Below, piece after piece: positions 7,105-15,729 of a DNA stretch of 18,354 nucleotides. Every line of letters begins with the position of its first letter. Within the stretch, counting starts at the first letter, position 1. Both the position numbers and the translations under genes were made by a program. A model generated the notes under the pieces. It made no database searches and was not told the DNA's origin. It saw only the letters and a list, made by a program, of their open reading frames with translations. The stretch is from Legionella genomosp. 1 (GTDB taxonomy: Bacteria; Pseudomonadota; Gammaproteobacteria; Legionellales; Legionellaceae): positions 1 to 18,354 of the forward strand of contig CAMAYA010000005.1 in assembly GCA_945862275.1 (NCBI GenBank), read 5' to 3'.

Positions 7105-7280
7105 AGTTGATCTTTTTCCTCTAAAGTCAGCAACCGCGCCTCGCGCTCTAGCATCACTGGAATGCCATCACGAATGGGATAAGCCAGTCTATCAAACCGG
7201 CAAATCAATTCCTGCTGTCCTAACAACAGTTTGCCTTTACACAAGGGGCAAACCAAAATGTCCAATAATTTTTTATCCAC
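7101..7280 (-). CDS. ycaR: Trm112/YcaR family small protein
   Basis: A 59-residue protein with the YcaR pattern VDKKLLDILVCPLCKGKL, ELICRFDRLAYPIRDGIPVML and a final EARLLTLEE. The family (UPF0434, Trm112-like) has a small zinc-ribbon-like fold; the CPLC pair and one further cysteine are present. Relatives act as methyltransferase partners, but the role in this operon is unproven. I choose the GTG at 7280 because it gives the standard family length and has a GGGAG ribosome site 6 nt upstream. A longer in-frame ATG at 7352 would add 24 unrelated residues. In E. coli the gene sits between lpxK and kdsB; here lpxK is missing upstream. Confidence 0.9.
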   Translation of the reverse strand: MDKKLLDILVCPLCKGKLLLGQQELICRFDRLAYPIRDGIPVMLEREARLLTLEEKDQL

Positions 7281-7345
7281 TGGCGACTCCCTTACAAGAT
7301 AGGTCAACGACAACATTCGATTGTACCATTTTTTTTTTACAAGGC

Positions 7346-7375
7346 TATACACACAAAGATCAATTATGATACAAT
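7346..7375 (+). promoter_or_regulatory. Candidate promoter of the 633-residue protein gene
   Basis: TATACA (7346-7351) and TACAAT (7370-7375) are separated by 18 nt, about 30 nt upstream of the plus-strand ATG at 7407. The region also holds a T10 tract (7329-7338). It is the shared divergent space with ycaR. The assignment rests on consensus matching alone. Confidence 0.4.
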
Positions 7376-7406
7376 AACGGCTTAATTATCCCAACAAAGG
7401 TGAATC

Positions 7407-9308
7407 ATGCCCATACTCGGTCCGGTTGCTGTCCAAAACCCAAAAGGCACGTTTTCTTGGTGTCGCATTGAATTAAACGACCAGAGCGAGATCCAAGCGC
7501 TGCATTTGGCCGCGGCAACGGGTGAAGGCATGATGCCAGCACTGGATGAATACACTACGCGCATTCATGCGGATTTTCCAAGTCCATTGCGTGTGCTGGA
7601 TTCGAGCAATCTATCCGGTATTCAACCCTACTGTTTTGTTATTGATAATAAAGAGCTATACCGTATATATACAGGGCCCCTCGGCGGCATCATCGTAGTA
7701 CGCGTATTGGCGTCGGATGAGCCCAAACCGATCGGGCGCGCTGAGCGTAATAGAATGATTCAATTAAGCAAAATCGATGAACATGAAAAAGCCCTTCTTG
7801 CGCCTGCCCTCATCGAAATAAAATCCACTTTACAGCGTCAATTTCACGACAAAAACCAACTGCGCGTTGATTTTTCAACCGTTGATATGCCTCCGAATAC
7901 ACGTCCATTGAATACACGCCAACGCACTATATTAAGTCACAGTGAATTTTCTCAACTTTGGCTTGAATTAAAACGAGCATCATCGTCACAAGCAGATTAT
8001 TGTTTGAGTTTAATGGCTGTACTCAATAATAGAGATGATGATAAAGAAACGCTCCGTTTCTTGCGCTTCGCTTTGTGGCCCGATCGTATTAACCAACTCA
8101 ACGCCTTTTATACAGATGACGCGCGACCGGTCGAAGACCAACCTAGACTAGGCGACGTACACGCCTTGATGGTTCATTTGTTGGTCCAAGAATTGGGTTT
8201 TTATAGTCTTCAGCCCTTTGGAGGGACAAAGCCAGGGCTCACGCCGTTACAATATGATTTTATGGTAGGCAATTACCATGCTCAGCTCCCACAAGCCGTT
8301 GCCGATGGATATGACGATGCTATTCAGAGCAAAGCTGCACTCATCATCGACGCGCTAAACAACCGAGACATCCAGGGCGACCAAAGATGCCTTGAATATC
8401 AATTAAAGCTCGTTTCTGACATTAAAGATAGTTTGCTCGATGATTGCAGAGGCTTGAGGCTGCCTTTTGAAAATCACATCCATTCCTGCGTGATCGATCG
8501 ATTAACAACCGAACGCGGCGTCAAGAAAGACGCGTTGTATGGGGAACTGGACACGTGCCAACCGAGATTAATCGACGCATTGAATACCCTTTTCAACCAA
8601 CAAATCGAGCAAATCAAAACCAATAATCCAAGTAAGACGGTGTGGCATGCGCTTCGAGAGGATATGAGCCGGCGGCTTCACTTGTCGACTGATTTAGGTC
8701 CGCTGATCCTAGCGCAACTGGATCGCCTGGATCAAGCCAGCCAAAACCGATTGCCGTCATCCTATTGGGGTACGCCAGCAAAAGTAGAAGCGGCCGTGAG
8801 AGCCCTTCATACAACGTTATCCGAAGCGCCAATAGGCGAAGATCCAACGCCTTATTTGTATCAGTCTTTATTCAATAAAGCCGATGGAAGCCTATACCAT
8901 GCATTTTCAAGCCACCGGATGCCTTTTTTTACAAAAGCCGGCGATCCTACACGCGCAATACTCAGCATGAGTTTGGCTTATGCCAAACAAAGGCTTGAGC
9001 AACTAAAGGGAACGTCCGCTGGTGACAGCCTGCTTCAAGAAATCGATCGTTTAGAAAGTGCAACGCATTACTATTGGCCCTGGTGTTACAATTCCCAGAA
9101 AAAATTGGACGGCATTCTGGATGCCATCATTCATTTGCAACCGGATGTGAAAGACATTTCATTCGAGGTGCTAGTAGACGCTATCCAACAAGAAAGTGAA
9201 TTAAAAACGGCATTGAATGTACATCGATTTTTCCAGAGTGCATCGCCGACGCATACTTTAAAAACGATACAAGAGGCCATTACTCCTATTTGCCCTCAAC
9301 CTGATTAA
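7407..9308 (+). CDS. Uncharacterised 633-residue soluble protein (possible effector)
   Basis: No family was recognised. The protein has no signal peptide and no membrane segment, and is rich in helix-forming charged residues. The ATG has an AAAGGTG ribosome site at good distance. The C-terminal third contains two related units. Unit one has YWGTPAKVEAAVRAL (453-467) followed by SLYHAFSSHRMPFF (495-508). Unit two has YNSQKKLDGILDAI (561-574) followed by SELKTALNVHRFF (597-609). The shared plan is an Lys-rich amphipathic helix, then L-x-x-A-(F/L)-x-x-H-R-x-x-F. Such modules occur in proteins of intracellular Legionellales, so a secreted effector is possible, but this is inference. It is the only large plus-strand gene and interrupts otherwise conserved housekeeping blocks. 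Its last 23 nt overlap the convergent tsaB. Confidence 0.8.
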   Translation: MPILGPVAVQNPKGTFSWCRIELNDQSEIQALHLAAATGEGMMPALDEYTTRIHADFPSPLRVLDSSNLSGIQPYCFVIDNKELYRIYTGPLGGIIVVRVLASDEPKPIGRAERNRMIQLSKIDEHEKALLAPALIEIKSTLQRQFHDKNQLRVDFSTVDMPPNTRPLNTRQRTILSHSEFSQLWLELKRASSSQADYCLSLMAVLNNRDDDKETLRFLRFALWPDRINQLNAFYTDDARPVEDQPRLGDVHALMVHLLVQELGFYSLQPFGGTKPGLTPLQYDFMVGNYHAQLPQAVADGYDDAIQSKAALIIDALNNRDIQGDQRCLEYQLKLVSDIKDSLLDDCRGLRLPFENHIHSCVIDRLTTERGVKKDALYGELDTCQPRLIDALNTLFNQQIEQIKTNNPSKTVWHALREDMSRRLHLSTDLGPLILAQLDRLDQASQNRLPSSYWGTPAKVEAAVRALHTTLSEAPIGEDPTPYLYQSLFNKADGSLYHAFSSHRMPFFTKAGDPTRAILSMSLAYAKQRLEQLKGTSAGDSLLQEIDRLESATHYYWPWCYNSQKKLDGILDAIIHLQPDVKDISFEVLVDAIQQESELKTALNVHRFFQSASPTHTLKTIQEAITPICPQPD

Positions 9309-9963
9309 AGTGCAATTCTCGCACATACACCGGCAGCGCTTCTGCAGCGCTGACCGCCTGAACGCCACCTGCACGCACCACGCGAATCATCGCACGTGCG
9401 TCTGGGTAAACCAAACGCGGTGTGAGGGCTAAGGCTTGTATGGACTGTGGCCAAAACGGTGCATACGCATCTAACCCAACGCCTGCAATAATGAGCGGTG
9501 TAGCAGATGTCCACACCACGTCTTGTGCCGCACTCACCTGCTCTATGGGCGAATCATTAATATGCGTAAAATCAGCCCAATACACTTGCTGCATGCGCGC
9601 GTCCAACATGGCAAAAACGTGGCCGTCGGGCTGTAAATCGGTTGCTGTGTAATACACCTCATTGGCAATAGCAGCCAAGCTGCTGACTGGATATAGCGGC
9701 AAATCATGCGCATAAGCCAGGGCTTTTGCAATGCTGCAGGTGATGCGTAACCCCGTAAAACTGCCTGGACCACAACCAAATACAATGCCATCCAATTGAT
9801 TCAATGACAGCGATGCTGCGGTCAGCAATCCCTCGACCATGGGCAACAAGCACATCGCATGCTCGCGCACACTGTGTTTCTCGTCATGAAATAAGGCGTC
9901 CCCTACGGCTAACGCAACGGTTGCTCGCTCAGTGGATGTATCAATCGCTAATAATGTCATCAT
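9286..9963 (-). CDS. tsaB: tRNA threonylcarbamoyladenosine biosynthesis protein TsaB
   Basis: A 225-residue protein of the ASKHA fold. It has LLAIDTSTERATVAL at the N-terminus and the diagnostic GCGPGSFTGLRI near residues 63-74, then SIAKALAYA and PVSSLAAIA. TsaB is the scaffold partner of TsaD in the t6A modification of ANN-decoding tRNAs in the cytoplasm. Two adjacent ATGs (9963, 9960) are possible starts; family alignment slightly favours the second. The start lies inside the 3' end of yoaA, a neighbour it also has in E. coli. The gene end overlaps the convergent 633-residue protein gene by 23 nt. Confidence 0.95.
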   Translation of the reverse strand: MMTLLAIDTSTERATVALAVGDALFHDEKHSVREHAMCLLPMVEGLLTAASLSLNQLDGIVFGCGPGSFTGLRITCSIAKALAYAHDLPLYPVSSLAAIANEVYYTATDLQPDGHVFAMLDARMQQVYWADFTHINDSPIEQVSAAQDVVWTSATPLIIAGVGLDAYAPFWPQSIQALALTPRLVYPDARAMIRVVRAGGVQAVSAAEALPVYVRELHFNQVEGK

Positions 9964-11863
9964 GGGACAGTGCCAACTCGTTAATAAAGGTTAAAACCAC
10001 TTGCTCGTCTCTTGTTTTTCGCATGGGCGGAAGACTGGCAAAAATCTGCCGTCCATATTCGCGGCCGGTCAACCGGGGATCGGCAATCATCAATACGCCC
10101 CGATCGGTGGCATCACGAATCAAACGCCCTACCCCTTGTTTCAAGGCCAACACTGCATTAGGCAAGGAAAGTTCATCGAAACCTGACAACCCACGCGATA
10201 TCAAGTGATCCATTCTACCACGAATCACAGGATCTGCAGGACTGGCAAAGGGGAGTTTATCAATGATGACGCATGACAATGCTTCGCCCTTTACATCCAC
10301 CCCCTCCCAAAAAGTAGCCGTACCCAACAAGACGGCATTGCCCAGTTCACGAAAACGGGCCAATAAAATAGGCTTGGCTTCTTCCCCTTGAATCAACAGC
10401 GGGTATTTAAACTGCTTGCCGAGCAATTGTGCCACTTGCTTCAACGCGCGATGGCTGGTGAACAAGAAAAAACAACGCCCACCGCAAGCTTCAATAATCG
10501 GCAAGGCGCGCGCTAGCAACTCATCGTAATAACGCACATCTTTCGGATCAGGCAAGCCCCGTGGCAAATACAGCACCGCTTGTTCTTTGAAATCAAACGG
10601 ACTCGGCAGGCTCAGCGTGTCGGCTTTGCCTAAGCCTAAGGGCCGCGTGAAACAATCAAACGATCCCGCCATGGTCAGCGTTGCCGATGTAAAAATATAG
10701 GCACAAGGCTTTCGCGCCAGCAAATCATGGAATGAATCCGCAATATCAACCGGTGTAGAATGAAATACAAGGCTTTGTTTAAAGCGCTCCACCCAACAAA
10801 TTTGATCGTGCTTTACCGCAGCGAAGGCGGTTAACAACCGATGCAGTTCATCCAAACGTGTCTTGCAACGAACCAAGCCCGGTAACTCGTCTAATTCAGC
10901 ATTTGCCAAGCATAGAACCAGCGCATGGCTGAGTGCCAGCATGGCATCCCACGCCGTAATAAACGGCTTATTGGAGGCCACTTGCACCCAACTCAGGCGA
11001 TCATCACGACCGGGCAGCGCCATTAAAAGTTGGTCAATGAGTTGATCAAGGGTCGCATTGAGTTGCTTCAAAGGCTGATTAGCCAAATCAAGAATCGGCC
11101 ACTCACGCAACATATCATCCAAGAGATCACGGTATTGCCGTGTGCCAATGCGTTCGCCGTGAAAATTAGCAGCGATATCGGCCAGTTGATGGGCCTCATC
11201 GAAGACCACCGCGTTAACGCCTGGCAGCAATTGTCCAAACCCATCGTCTTTCAAGCGGGAATCGGCAAAAAATAAATGGTGATTGATAACCACCACATCC
11301 GCTTCCAATGCGCGCTTACGCGCTTTCACCAAAAAGCAGTCCTGGTAATATTGGCATTCTGTGCCTAAACAATTGTCCGCCGTTGACGTCACGTAAGGCC
11401 AAACGGCCGAGTCCTCGGCAATTTCCGGCAATTCCCCGCGCTCACCATGGGTTAATTGGGGCAGTTTTTCGCGAACCAATAAAATTTCATGCGCACACTG
11501 CGGCGTATTAAAATGCCCTTCCTCAGCATGCAATGCTGTGCGGTATCGGCATAAATAATTGGCGCGCCCTTTTAAGTTTTGAATCCGAACGGAAAGCCCC
11601 AGCGCACGCACCAACATGGGCAAATCTTTTTGAAACAACTGATCTTGCAAGGTTTTGGTGGCCGTTGAAATCAAGGCTTTTTTGCCACTTAATAAACACG
11701 GAATCAAATAGGCATACGTTTTTCCGGTGCCGGTTCCCGCTTCTGCAACCAGCATGGTTTGCGATTGAATGGCCGACGCGATGGCGCCTGCCAATTGCGT
11801 CTGTTGCTCACGCGCCACAAAACCCGGGATCGCCGTAGTTAAACGGCCCGACTCCCCCAGCAT
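9941..11863 (-). CDS. yoaA: DinG-family ATP-dependent helicase YoaA
   Basis: An XPD/DinG-like iron-sulfur helicase of about 640 residues (E. coli YoaA 636). From the chosen start: Walker A AEAGTGTGKTYAYL (40-53), iron-sulfur cysteines at about 105, 165, 170 and 176 (NYLC, then DNCLGTECQYYQDC), a DEAH box in VVFDEAHQL, motif GTATFWEGVDVKGE, and motif VI LKQGVGRLIRD. YoaA acts in DNA damage tolerance, with the chi subunit in E. coli. I place the start at the ATG at 11863 (MLGESGRLTTAIPGF) because it gives family length and N-terminus. A GTG at 11914 in the same frame would add 17 residues and overlap fdxA by 13 nt; neither start has a strong ribosome site. Confidence 0.94.
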   Translation of the reverse strand: MLGESGRLTTAIPGFVAREQQTQLAGAIASAIQSQTMLVAEAGTGTGKTYAYLIPCLLSGKKALISTATKTLQDQLFQKDLPMLVRALGLSVRIQNLKGRANYLCRYRTALHAEEGHFNTPQCAHEILLVREKLPQLTHGERGELPEIAEDSAVWPYVTSTADNCLGTECQYYQDCFLVKARKRALEADVVVINHHLFFADSRLKDDGFGQLLPGVNAVVFDEAHQLADIAANFHGERIGTRQYRDLLDDMLREWPILDLANQPLKQLNATLDQLIDQLLMALPGRDDRLSWVQVASNKPFITAWDAMLALSHALVLCLANAELDELPGLVRCKTRLDELHRLLTAFAAVKHDQICWVERFKQSLVFHSTPVDIADSFHDLLARKPCAYIFTSATLTMAGSFDCFTRPLGLGKADTLSLPSPFDFKEQAVLYLPRGLPDPKDVRYYDELLARALPIIEACGGRCFFLFTSHRALKQVAQLLGKQFKYPLLIQGEEAKPILLARFRELGNAVLLGTATFWEGVDVKGEALSCVIIDKLPFASPADPVIRGRMDHLISRGLSGFDELSLPNAVLALKQGVGRLIRDATDRGVLMIADPRLTGREYGRQIFASLPPMRKTRDEQVVLTFINELALSHDDIISD

Positions 11864-11901
11864 GCGCTGACAATGGACTACAGCATCGTCAACTACTGCT
11901 G

Positions 11902-12237
11902 CTATTTCTCCCACGTTTTTTGCAAATATTGCAGCTTTTCAACGACAGTTTCCCAAGATTTCGCATCCGCTGGTCCATCTTTCTTGACCGTAATATTCGG
12001 CCAATCGCTTGCCAACTCGGCGTTCAATGCAAGAAACGGGCGCTGCGCATCCGTTAAATCATCCTCAGACAAAATCGCATTCACCGGACACTCCGGCTCA
12101 CACAATGCGCAATCAATGCATTCTTCCGGATTAATCACCAGAAAATTAGGCCCTTCATAAAAGCAATCCACAGGACACACTTCCACACAGTCCGTGTATT
12201 TGCATTTAATACAGCTCTCGGTAACAACAAAAGTCAT
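11902..12237 (-). CDS. fdxA: Seven-iron ferredoxin FdxA (Azotobacter FdI type)
   Basis: A 111-residue ferredoxin almost identical in its first half to Azotobacter ferredoxin I: TESCIKCKYTDCVEVCPVDC, then EECIDCALCEPECPV. Cys9, Cys17 and Cys50 fit the [3Fe-4S] cluster, and Cys21, Cys40, Cys43 and Cys46 the [4Fe-4S] cluster. The C-terminal NAELASDWPNIT extension is also family-specific. It is a small cytoplasmic electron carrier, in some bacteria linked to oxidative stress; its partner here is unknown. The ribosome site is weak (GAG, 6 nt upstream). It sits between the ankyrin-like gene and yoaA on the same strand; a short gap of 58 nt upstream could hold its own promoter. Confidence 0.96.
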   Translation of the reverse strand: MTFVVTESCIKCKYTDCVEVCPVDCFYEGPNFLVINPEECIDCALCEPECPVNAILSEDDLTDAQRPFLALNAELASDWPNITVKKDGPADAKSWETVVEKLQYLQKTWEK

Positions 12238-12295
12238 GATGCGCTCATAATCACAGAATAAGGTGGGGGTTTATTAAACCACAAGTCCCCATGCT

Positions 12296-14833
12296 TCACA
12301 AAGAAATCTGTGGTTTGAATCCAACCGGTGTTAACACACGATCACGAGCTTCTGGTTTAAACATCCCCTGTCGTTGCAGCAAAAACCCGATATCCTTATG
12401 AGCCCGATTGCCGCAGATGTTTTCCTCCTCACTGTGGCGCCGTTTAGAAGCACGTGCGAACGGTTCACCAAATGCTGATAAATAATCACCAATGATGCAT
12501 TCAGGCAGATTTTGAGCCGCAACTTTCGCGTGATAAATCGCGTCAAAGCGAGGAGGTGGAAACCAATGCATCAAGGATTGAATGGCTTCCAATTGCTTCG
12601 CTCGCGTGGCTTGCAATAAAGCCGATTCGACTCCCTTCTGAGTAGGCTGATTTTGGGAGAGTATCGCCAGCCTGCTGAGCACATTGCATTGGTTCTCACT
12701 CGCTGCATTAAACAGGGCTTGATCCACCCCCCCTTGAAAACAAGGGCCAATATTCGCATCGGAAATGGCATACGCGATACGGGTGTCATTAAACAAAATC
12801 GCTTGTTTAAACGCTTTTGCCATCACCGTATCACATGGTTTTATAGGGCACTGTAAAAAGCAACGCGTGCATTCAAGATCCTTTCGCCTCACGGCTATTT
12901 TAAACGCTTGTTCAATGGAATCCCGATCGGGCGAATGGTTCGCATCGCTGCAAAGCATCTGAATGGCATTGGGCGCTCCATGACTCACAGCATGCGTCAG
13001 CAAGGTGTTCAAGGTCCCTTTATTCAGCTTGTGTTGTTGATTTAAATAACCGACAACAGCCCACTGATTGCCAATTGCTGCAGAAATGGCCATCGCATCA
13101 TACGAGTCAGGGCTGTGGACCTGCTCTGTTTCAAGCCACTGAATCAATCCTACATTGCCCGCCATCACCGCATGCTGGAAAAGAGAGCGATCCCCATAGC
13201 GTGCCATTCGCCAAGGACGCGGGACATTTGCATCTAATGCTTGAATACAGTGCATTCTAAGACCCGGCTCATCAATGGTCGCGAGCAATTCAAACAGGAG
13301 CCGTTCATACGGAGTGACGTGTGCTGCGTCAAACGTTGGATCAATCCCCAATACAGATGTAAATGCATCCAAATCAATGGGCCTCTTTTGCTCCAGAAAT
13401 GACTTATAAATACGGGTATATAAATTATATTTATCTACAGGGCAAGTCGTATCAAATGGCATAATGCACTGAAGATGTTGTACGTTGGCCGCCGCATGCC
13501 GCCAAGTATCCTCAATCGTGATGTAATCCATCGCCTCCACAGCGGTTTCGGTTTGCAATCGAATCAGACTATCCAGTGTTGATTCCAGCGCGCGCGCTTT
13601 ACGCACCACACAGTCATTTGCACGCGAGAATTTCTTCAGTTTTTGAATGATAGCGGCATCATTGAGTACATATGGATCGTCCAGAAATGCCTCTAATACT
13701 GCATCAAACACCGACATGGCAGCAGGCTCGTTCTCAGCTTTTTTGACCCCTCCCAACAACGCCATCAAACATGAAATCAATGCGAATCCGGAAGACGCTT
13801 GTTCGCGAAGGCTTTGCAGATAGGCAGCCAAATCCTGAGACTGTATCGAGTTCACTATTTGGGGACAATATGGAATCAAGTGAAAGACACCTCCCTCTCG
13901 TCTATTCACTAACGCCGTCAAGGTCTGCTCATTCAGTATCTGGGCTAACGACGATTGCAATGCGGGGTGTTCTTGAAGTCGATTTAATAGGGTTGGAAGT
14001 TGTGTCTTCACAACATGATCTTGATTCAAGATGGGCACCAGCGCGTTAACCCAAGCCACGGGGCTCGAGTGCTCACTGCATTGATAGAGTGCGCCTAACA
14101 GAAAATCACCGCCAAATAACGCATGCAACCCGTTTAAATTATTTTCTTCAAGCGTAAACCGAAGTGACGATAAGACCGGTGTAATGGCCTTGAGAGAACC
14201 GGCATGCTCTTGCTTACTGCCATCCAAAGCATACGACACAAGCCCACCCTCTTCACAACAAACGGTTTTGGCCAAAGCTCTCAGCGAATCGGTTTCTGGA
14301 AAGGCTTGGAAAAGATCATATAATTGTTCAATAGGATTGCCTGGTTCACTGAGCGTACTTAAATAATACCGGAAAAAATCTTGCAACAGCGATGTAGATA
14401 AAATTTGTTGAGGCGTCACTCCTCTCAATAACAAACAACGCACAAAAGCCGCAAACGCATTGGGCCGATGGATAAATGCACGACCCAGTGGGGCGATTGC
14501 TAACACATCCTCTTGAAAACAAAGGGACTGCTTAAACAGAGGCAAAAGTCGCTCGGAAATCTCAATTGCATTCAGCAGTAAATCATCGGTGTCCACCAGA
14601 TAACTGAAAATAACATCCATGGTCGGCTTTTCTTCGGCCCCATCTAGCGCTTGCTCACAATGGGCTAGGAACTGCTTATACGCCGCTGACTTATGCGCAT
14701 CCGCAAAACTTCGGTAACTGGAAACGGCCTTTTTCTTCGCGAACTCAACGTCCTCTCGTGTCATGACACGATCGTAATTTGCTGGGACATCTGTTTTGGC
14801 GTGTAAAGCAACGAACAAGTCATGCAACATCAT
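12296..14833 (-). CDS. Large protein with degenerate ankyrin-like repeats (possible effector)
   Basis: An 845-residue soluble protein with no signal peptide or membrane segment. Residues 1-545 are helical and unrecognised. Residues 548-758 contain about seven units of 30-33 residues with an ankyrin-like helix-turn-helix rhythm, for example LFQHAVMAGNVGLIQWLE, AMAISAAIGNQWAVVGYL, LLTHAVSHGAPNAIQML, AFKIAVRRKDLECTRCFL and ALLQATRAKQLEAIQSLM. The beta-hairpin loops are poorly conserved, so the repeats are divergent. A basic cluster KRRH (797-800) lies near the C-terminus and could be a nuclear signal in a host, which is only a guess. The ATG at 14833 has a GGAG site 6 nt upstream. Ankyrin proteins are common Dot/Icm effectors in Legionella and Coxiella; secretion is inferred, not shown. 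Confidence 0.82.
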   Translation of the reverse strand: MMLHDLFVALHAKTDVPANYDRVMTREDVEFAKKKAVSSYRSFADAHKSAAYKQFLAHCEQALDGAEEKPTMDVIFSYLVDTDDLLLNAIEISERLLPLFKQSLCFQEDVLAIAPLGRAFIHRPNAFAAFVRCLLLRGVTPQQILSTSLLQDFFRYYLSTLSEPGNPIEQLYDLFQAFPETDSLRALAKTVCCEEGGLVSYALDGSKQEHAGSLKAITPVLSSLRFTLEENNLNGLHALFGGDFLLGALYQCSEHSSPVAWVNALVPILNQDHVVKTQLPTLLNRLQEHPALQSSLAQILNEQTLTALVNRREGGVFHLIPYCPQIVNSIQSQDLAAYLQSLREQASSGFALISCLMALLGGVKKAENEPAAMSVFDAVLEAFLDDPYVLNDAAIIQKLKKFSRANDCVVRKARALESTLDSLIRLQTETAVEAMDYITIEDTWRHAAANVQHLQCIMPFDTTCPVDKYNLYTRIYKSFLEQKRPIDLDAFTSVLGIDPTFDAAHVTPYERLLFELLATIDEPGLRMHCIQALDANVPRPWRMARYGDRSLFQHAVMAGNVGLIQWLETEQVHSPDSYDAMAISAAIGNQWAVVGYLNQQHKLNKGTLNTLLTHAVSHGAPNAIQMLCSDANHSPDRDSIEQAFKIAVRRKDLECTRCFLQCPIKPCDTVMAKAFKQAILFNDTRIAYAISDANIGPCFQGGVDQALFNAASENQCNVLSRLAILSQNQPTQKGVESALLQATRAKQLEAIQSLMHWFPPPRFDAIYHAKVAAQNLPECIIGDYLSAFGEPFARASKRRHSEEENICGNRAHKDIGFLLQRQGMFKPEARDRVLTPVGFKPQISL
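12560..13192 (-). repeat. Region encoding seven ankyrin-like protein repeats
   Basis: This part of the 845-residue gene encodes units starting near residues 548, 576, 605, 637, 667, 702 and 733. Each has an alanine-rich first helix (such as HAVMAG, SAAIGN, HAVSHG, FNAASEN) and a second helix about 8 residues later. The DNA itself is not repetitive, so the duplication is old. Confidence 0.6.
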
Positions 14834-14944
14834 GGCGGTCTCCGTTTCATTAACAGTGCTTTAACGAATAGACTATGAAGAGAAGAAAAGCAAGGATGAA
14901 CGATAAAAATTCGATATAATCATTATAGATGAAAAAGGCGATCA

Positions 14945-14963
14945 TTTCATCACAAACGAACCA
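14945..14963. repeat. 19-bp direct repeat, left copy
   Basis: TTTCATCACAAACGAACCA occurs here and again at 16374-16392 with no mismatch. The left copy includes the last codons and stop of the ZIP-like membrane protein gene (VRL then TGA on the minus strand). The pair bounds a segment of about 1.4 kb holding that gene, parE and parD. Confidence 0.9.
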
Positions 14964-15711
14964 ACCATGTTTGCAACAACATAATCACCGTAATCAATAA
15001 CACACCCAACACAAACCAGCGAAAGCTCGCTAGATTGCTGTTCGGTAATTCTTCACGAAACACATTTAACAAAATGGACCCGGCCAAAAAGGCTGTCATA
15101 AGCGCCACAAACAATACACGAACCGGATCAAAAACCGCTGATAATAACCAACCTAAAAATAATGAACCGTTGAGAAAAAAACGCCCGAAGTGATTAAATC
15201 GCAAGGGGTACATGCGGCAAAATTTTCGGTCCATCAAAACAAAATGCAGTGCCATCGCGAAGGTGAATAATACGGTGTAAGTTATTCCGGTCAATGCACG
15301 CAAGGACATGGTATACGTGATCAAGACGTTGTAAATGCAAAACATCACCAAATGCAATCGGTAGGTGAGCCGATTGTCGTTTGTTTTTGCTTGTTTGTGT
15401 TCTGCAAATAAATCAAAGCCGTAATAAATTAGAAAGCCAACCAGGGCTACAATATAGATTGAGAGCTCCGTGAATGGGGTGAGCCATTCATTGGCTAAGA
15501 GAAATCGACCGATGGGTTTGTTGTATTCCACAAGGTTTGGGAGCATGTCTAAGAAGACATATGCTACTGATACGCCGCCAGCAAACGAAAGAAAGCCTTT
15601 TCCTTGGTCTGGTAGCCGGCTTGAAAATCGCGCGCTCAGTGCATGCGTCAAGATGAGGAACAATGTTGCGGCTAATGCGCCCCAGACATATGATTTATTG
15701 ATCCATAACAA
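14950..15711 (-). CDS. Multi-pass membrane protein, ZIP-like
   Basis: A 253-residue protein with about eight hydrophobic segments (roughly 8-26, 39-58, 80-102, 117-137, 142-160, 176-196, 199-217, 231-250). The second segment, GGVSVAYVFLDMLPN, and the seventh, AFLAGSILLNVFREELPN, resemble the ends of ZIP metal transporter helices. N128 in segment four and H156 in segment five fall near the ZIP metal sites, but the usual HE-rich metal motif is missing, so transport of metal is uncertain. The start is a TTG at 15711, with a GGAGGAG ribosome site ending 6 nt upstream. The gene begins 18 nt after the parE stop and may be cotranscribed with parDE. Confidence 0.7.
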   Translation of the reverse strand: MLWINKSYVWGALAATLFLILTHALSARFSSRLPDQGKGFLSFAGGVSVAYVFLDMLPNLVEYNKPIGRFLLANEWLTPFTELSIYIVALVGFLIYYGFDLFAEHKQAKTNDNRLTYRLHLVMFCIYNVLITYTMSLRALTGITYTVLFTFAMALHFVLMDRKFCRMYPLRFNHFGRFFLNGSLFLGWLLSAVFDPVRVLFVALMTAFLAGSILLNVFREELPNSNLASFRWFVLGVLLITVIMLLQTWLVRL

Positions 15712-15729
15712 AGGGGACTCCTCCTTAGA

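Noticed and set aside
9804..10208. Plus-strand open frame across the tsaB/yoaA junction
   Set aside because: It is a shadow of two confident minus-strand genes.
12261..12290. Inverted repeat GGTTTA/TAAACC with flanking G and C runs between the ankyrin-like gene and fdxA
   Set aside because: The stem is short with almost no loop and no T-run follows; it could be an operator, but nothing supports that.
14911..14930. TATAAT-like boxes on both strands upstream of the ankyrin-like gene
   Set aside because: No matching -35 element lies at a sensible distance on either strand, so no promoter is called.
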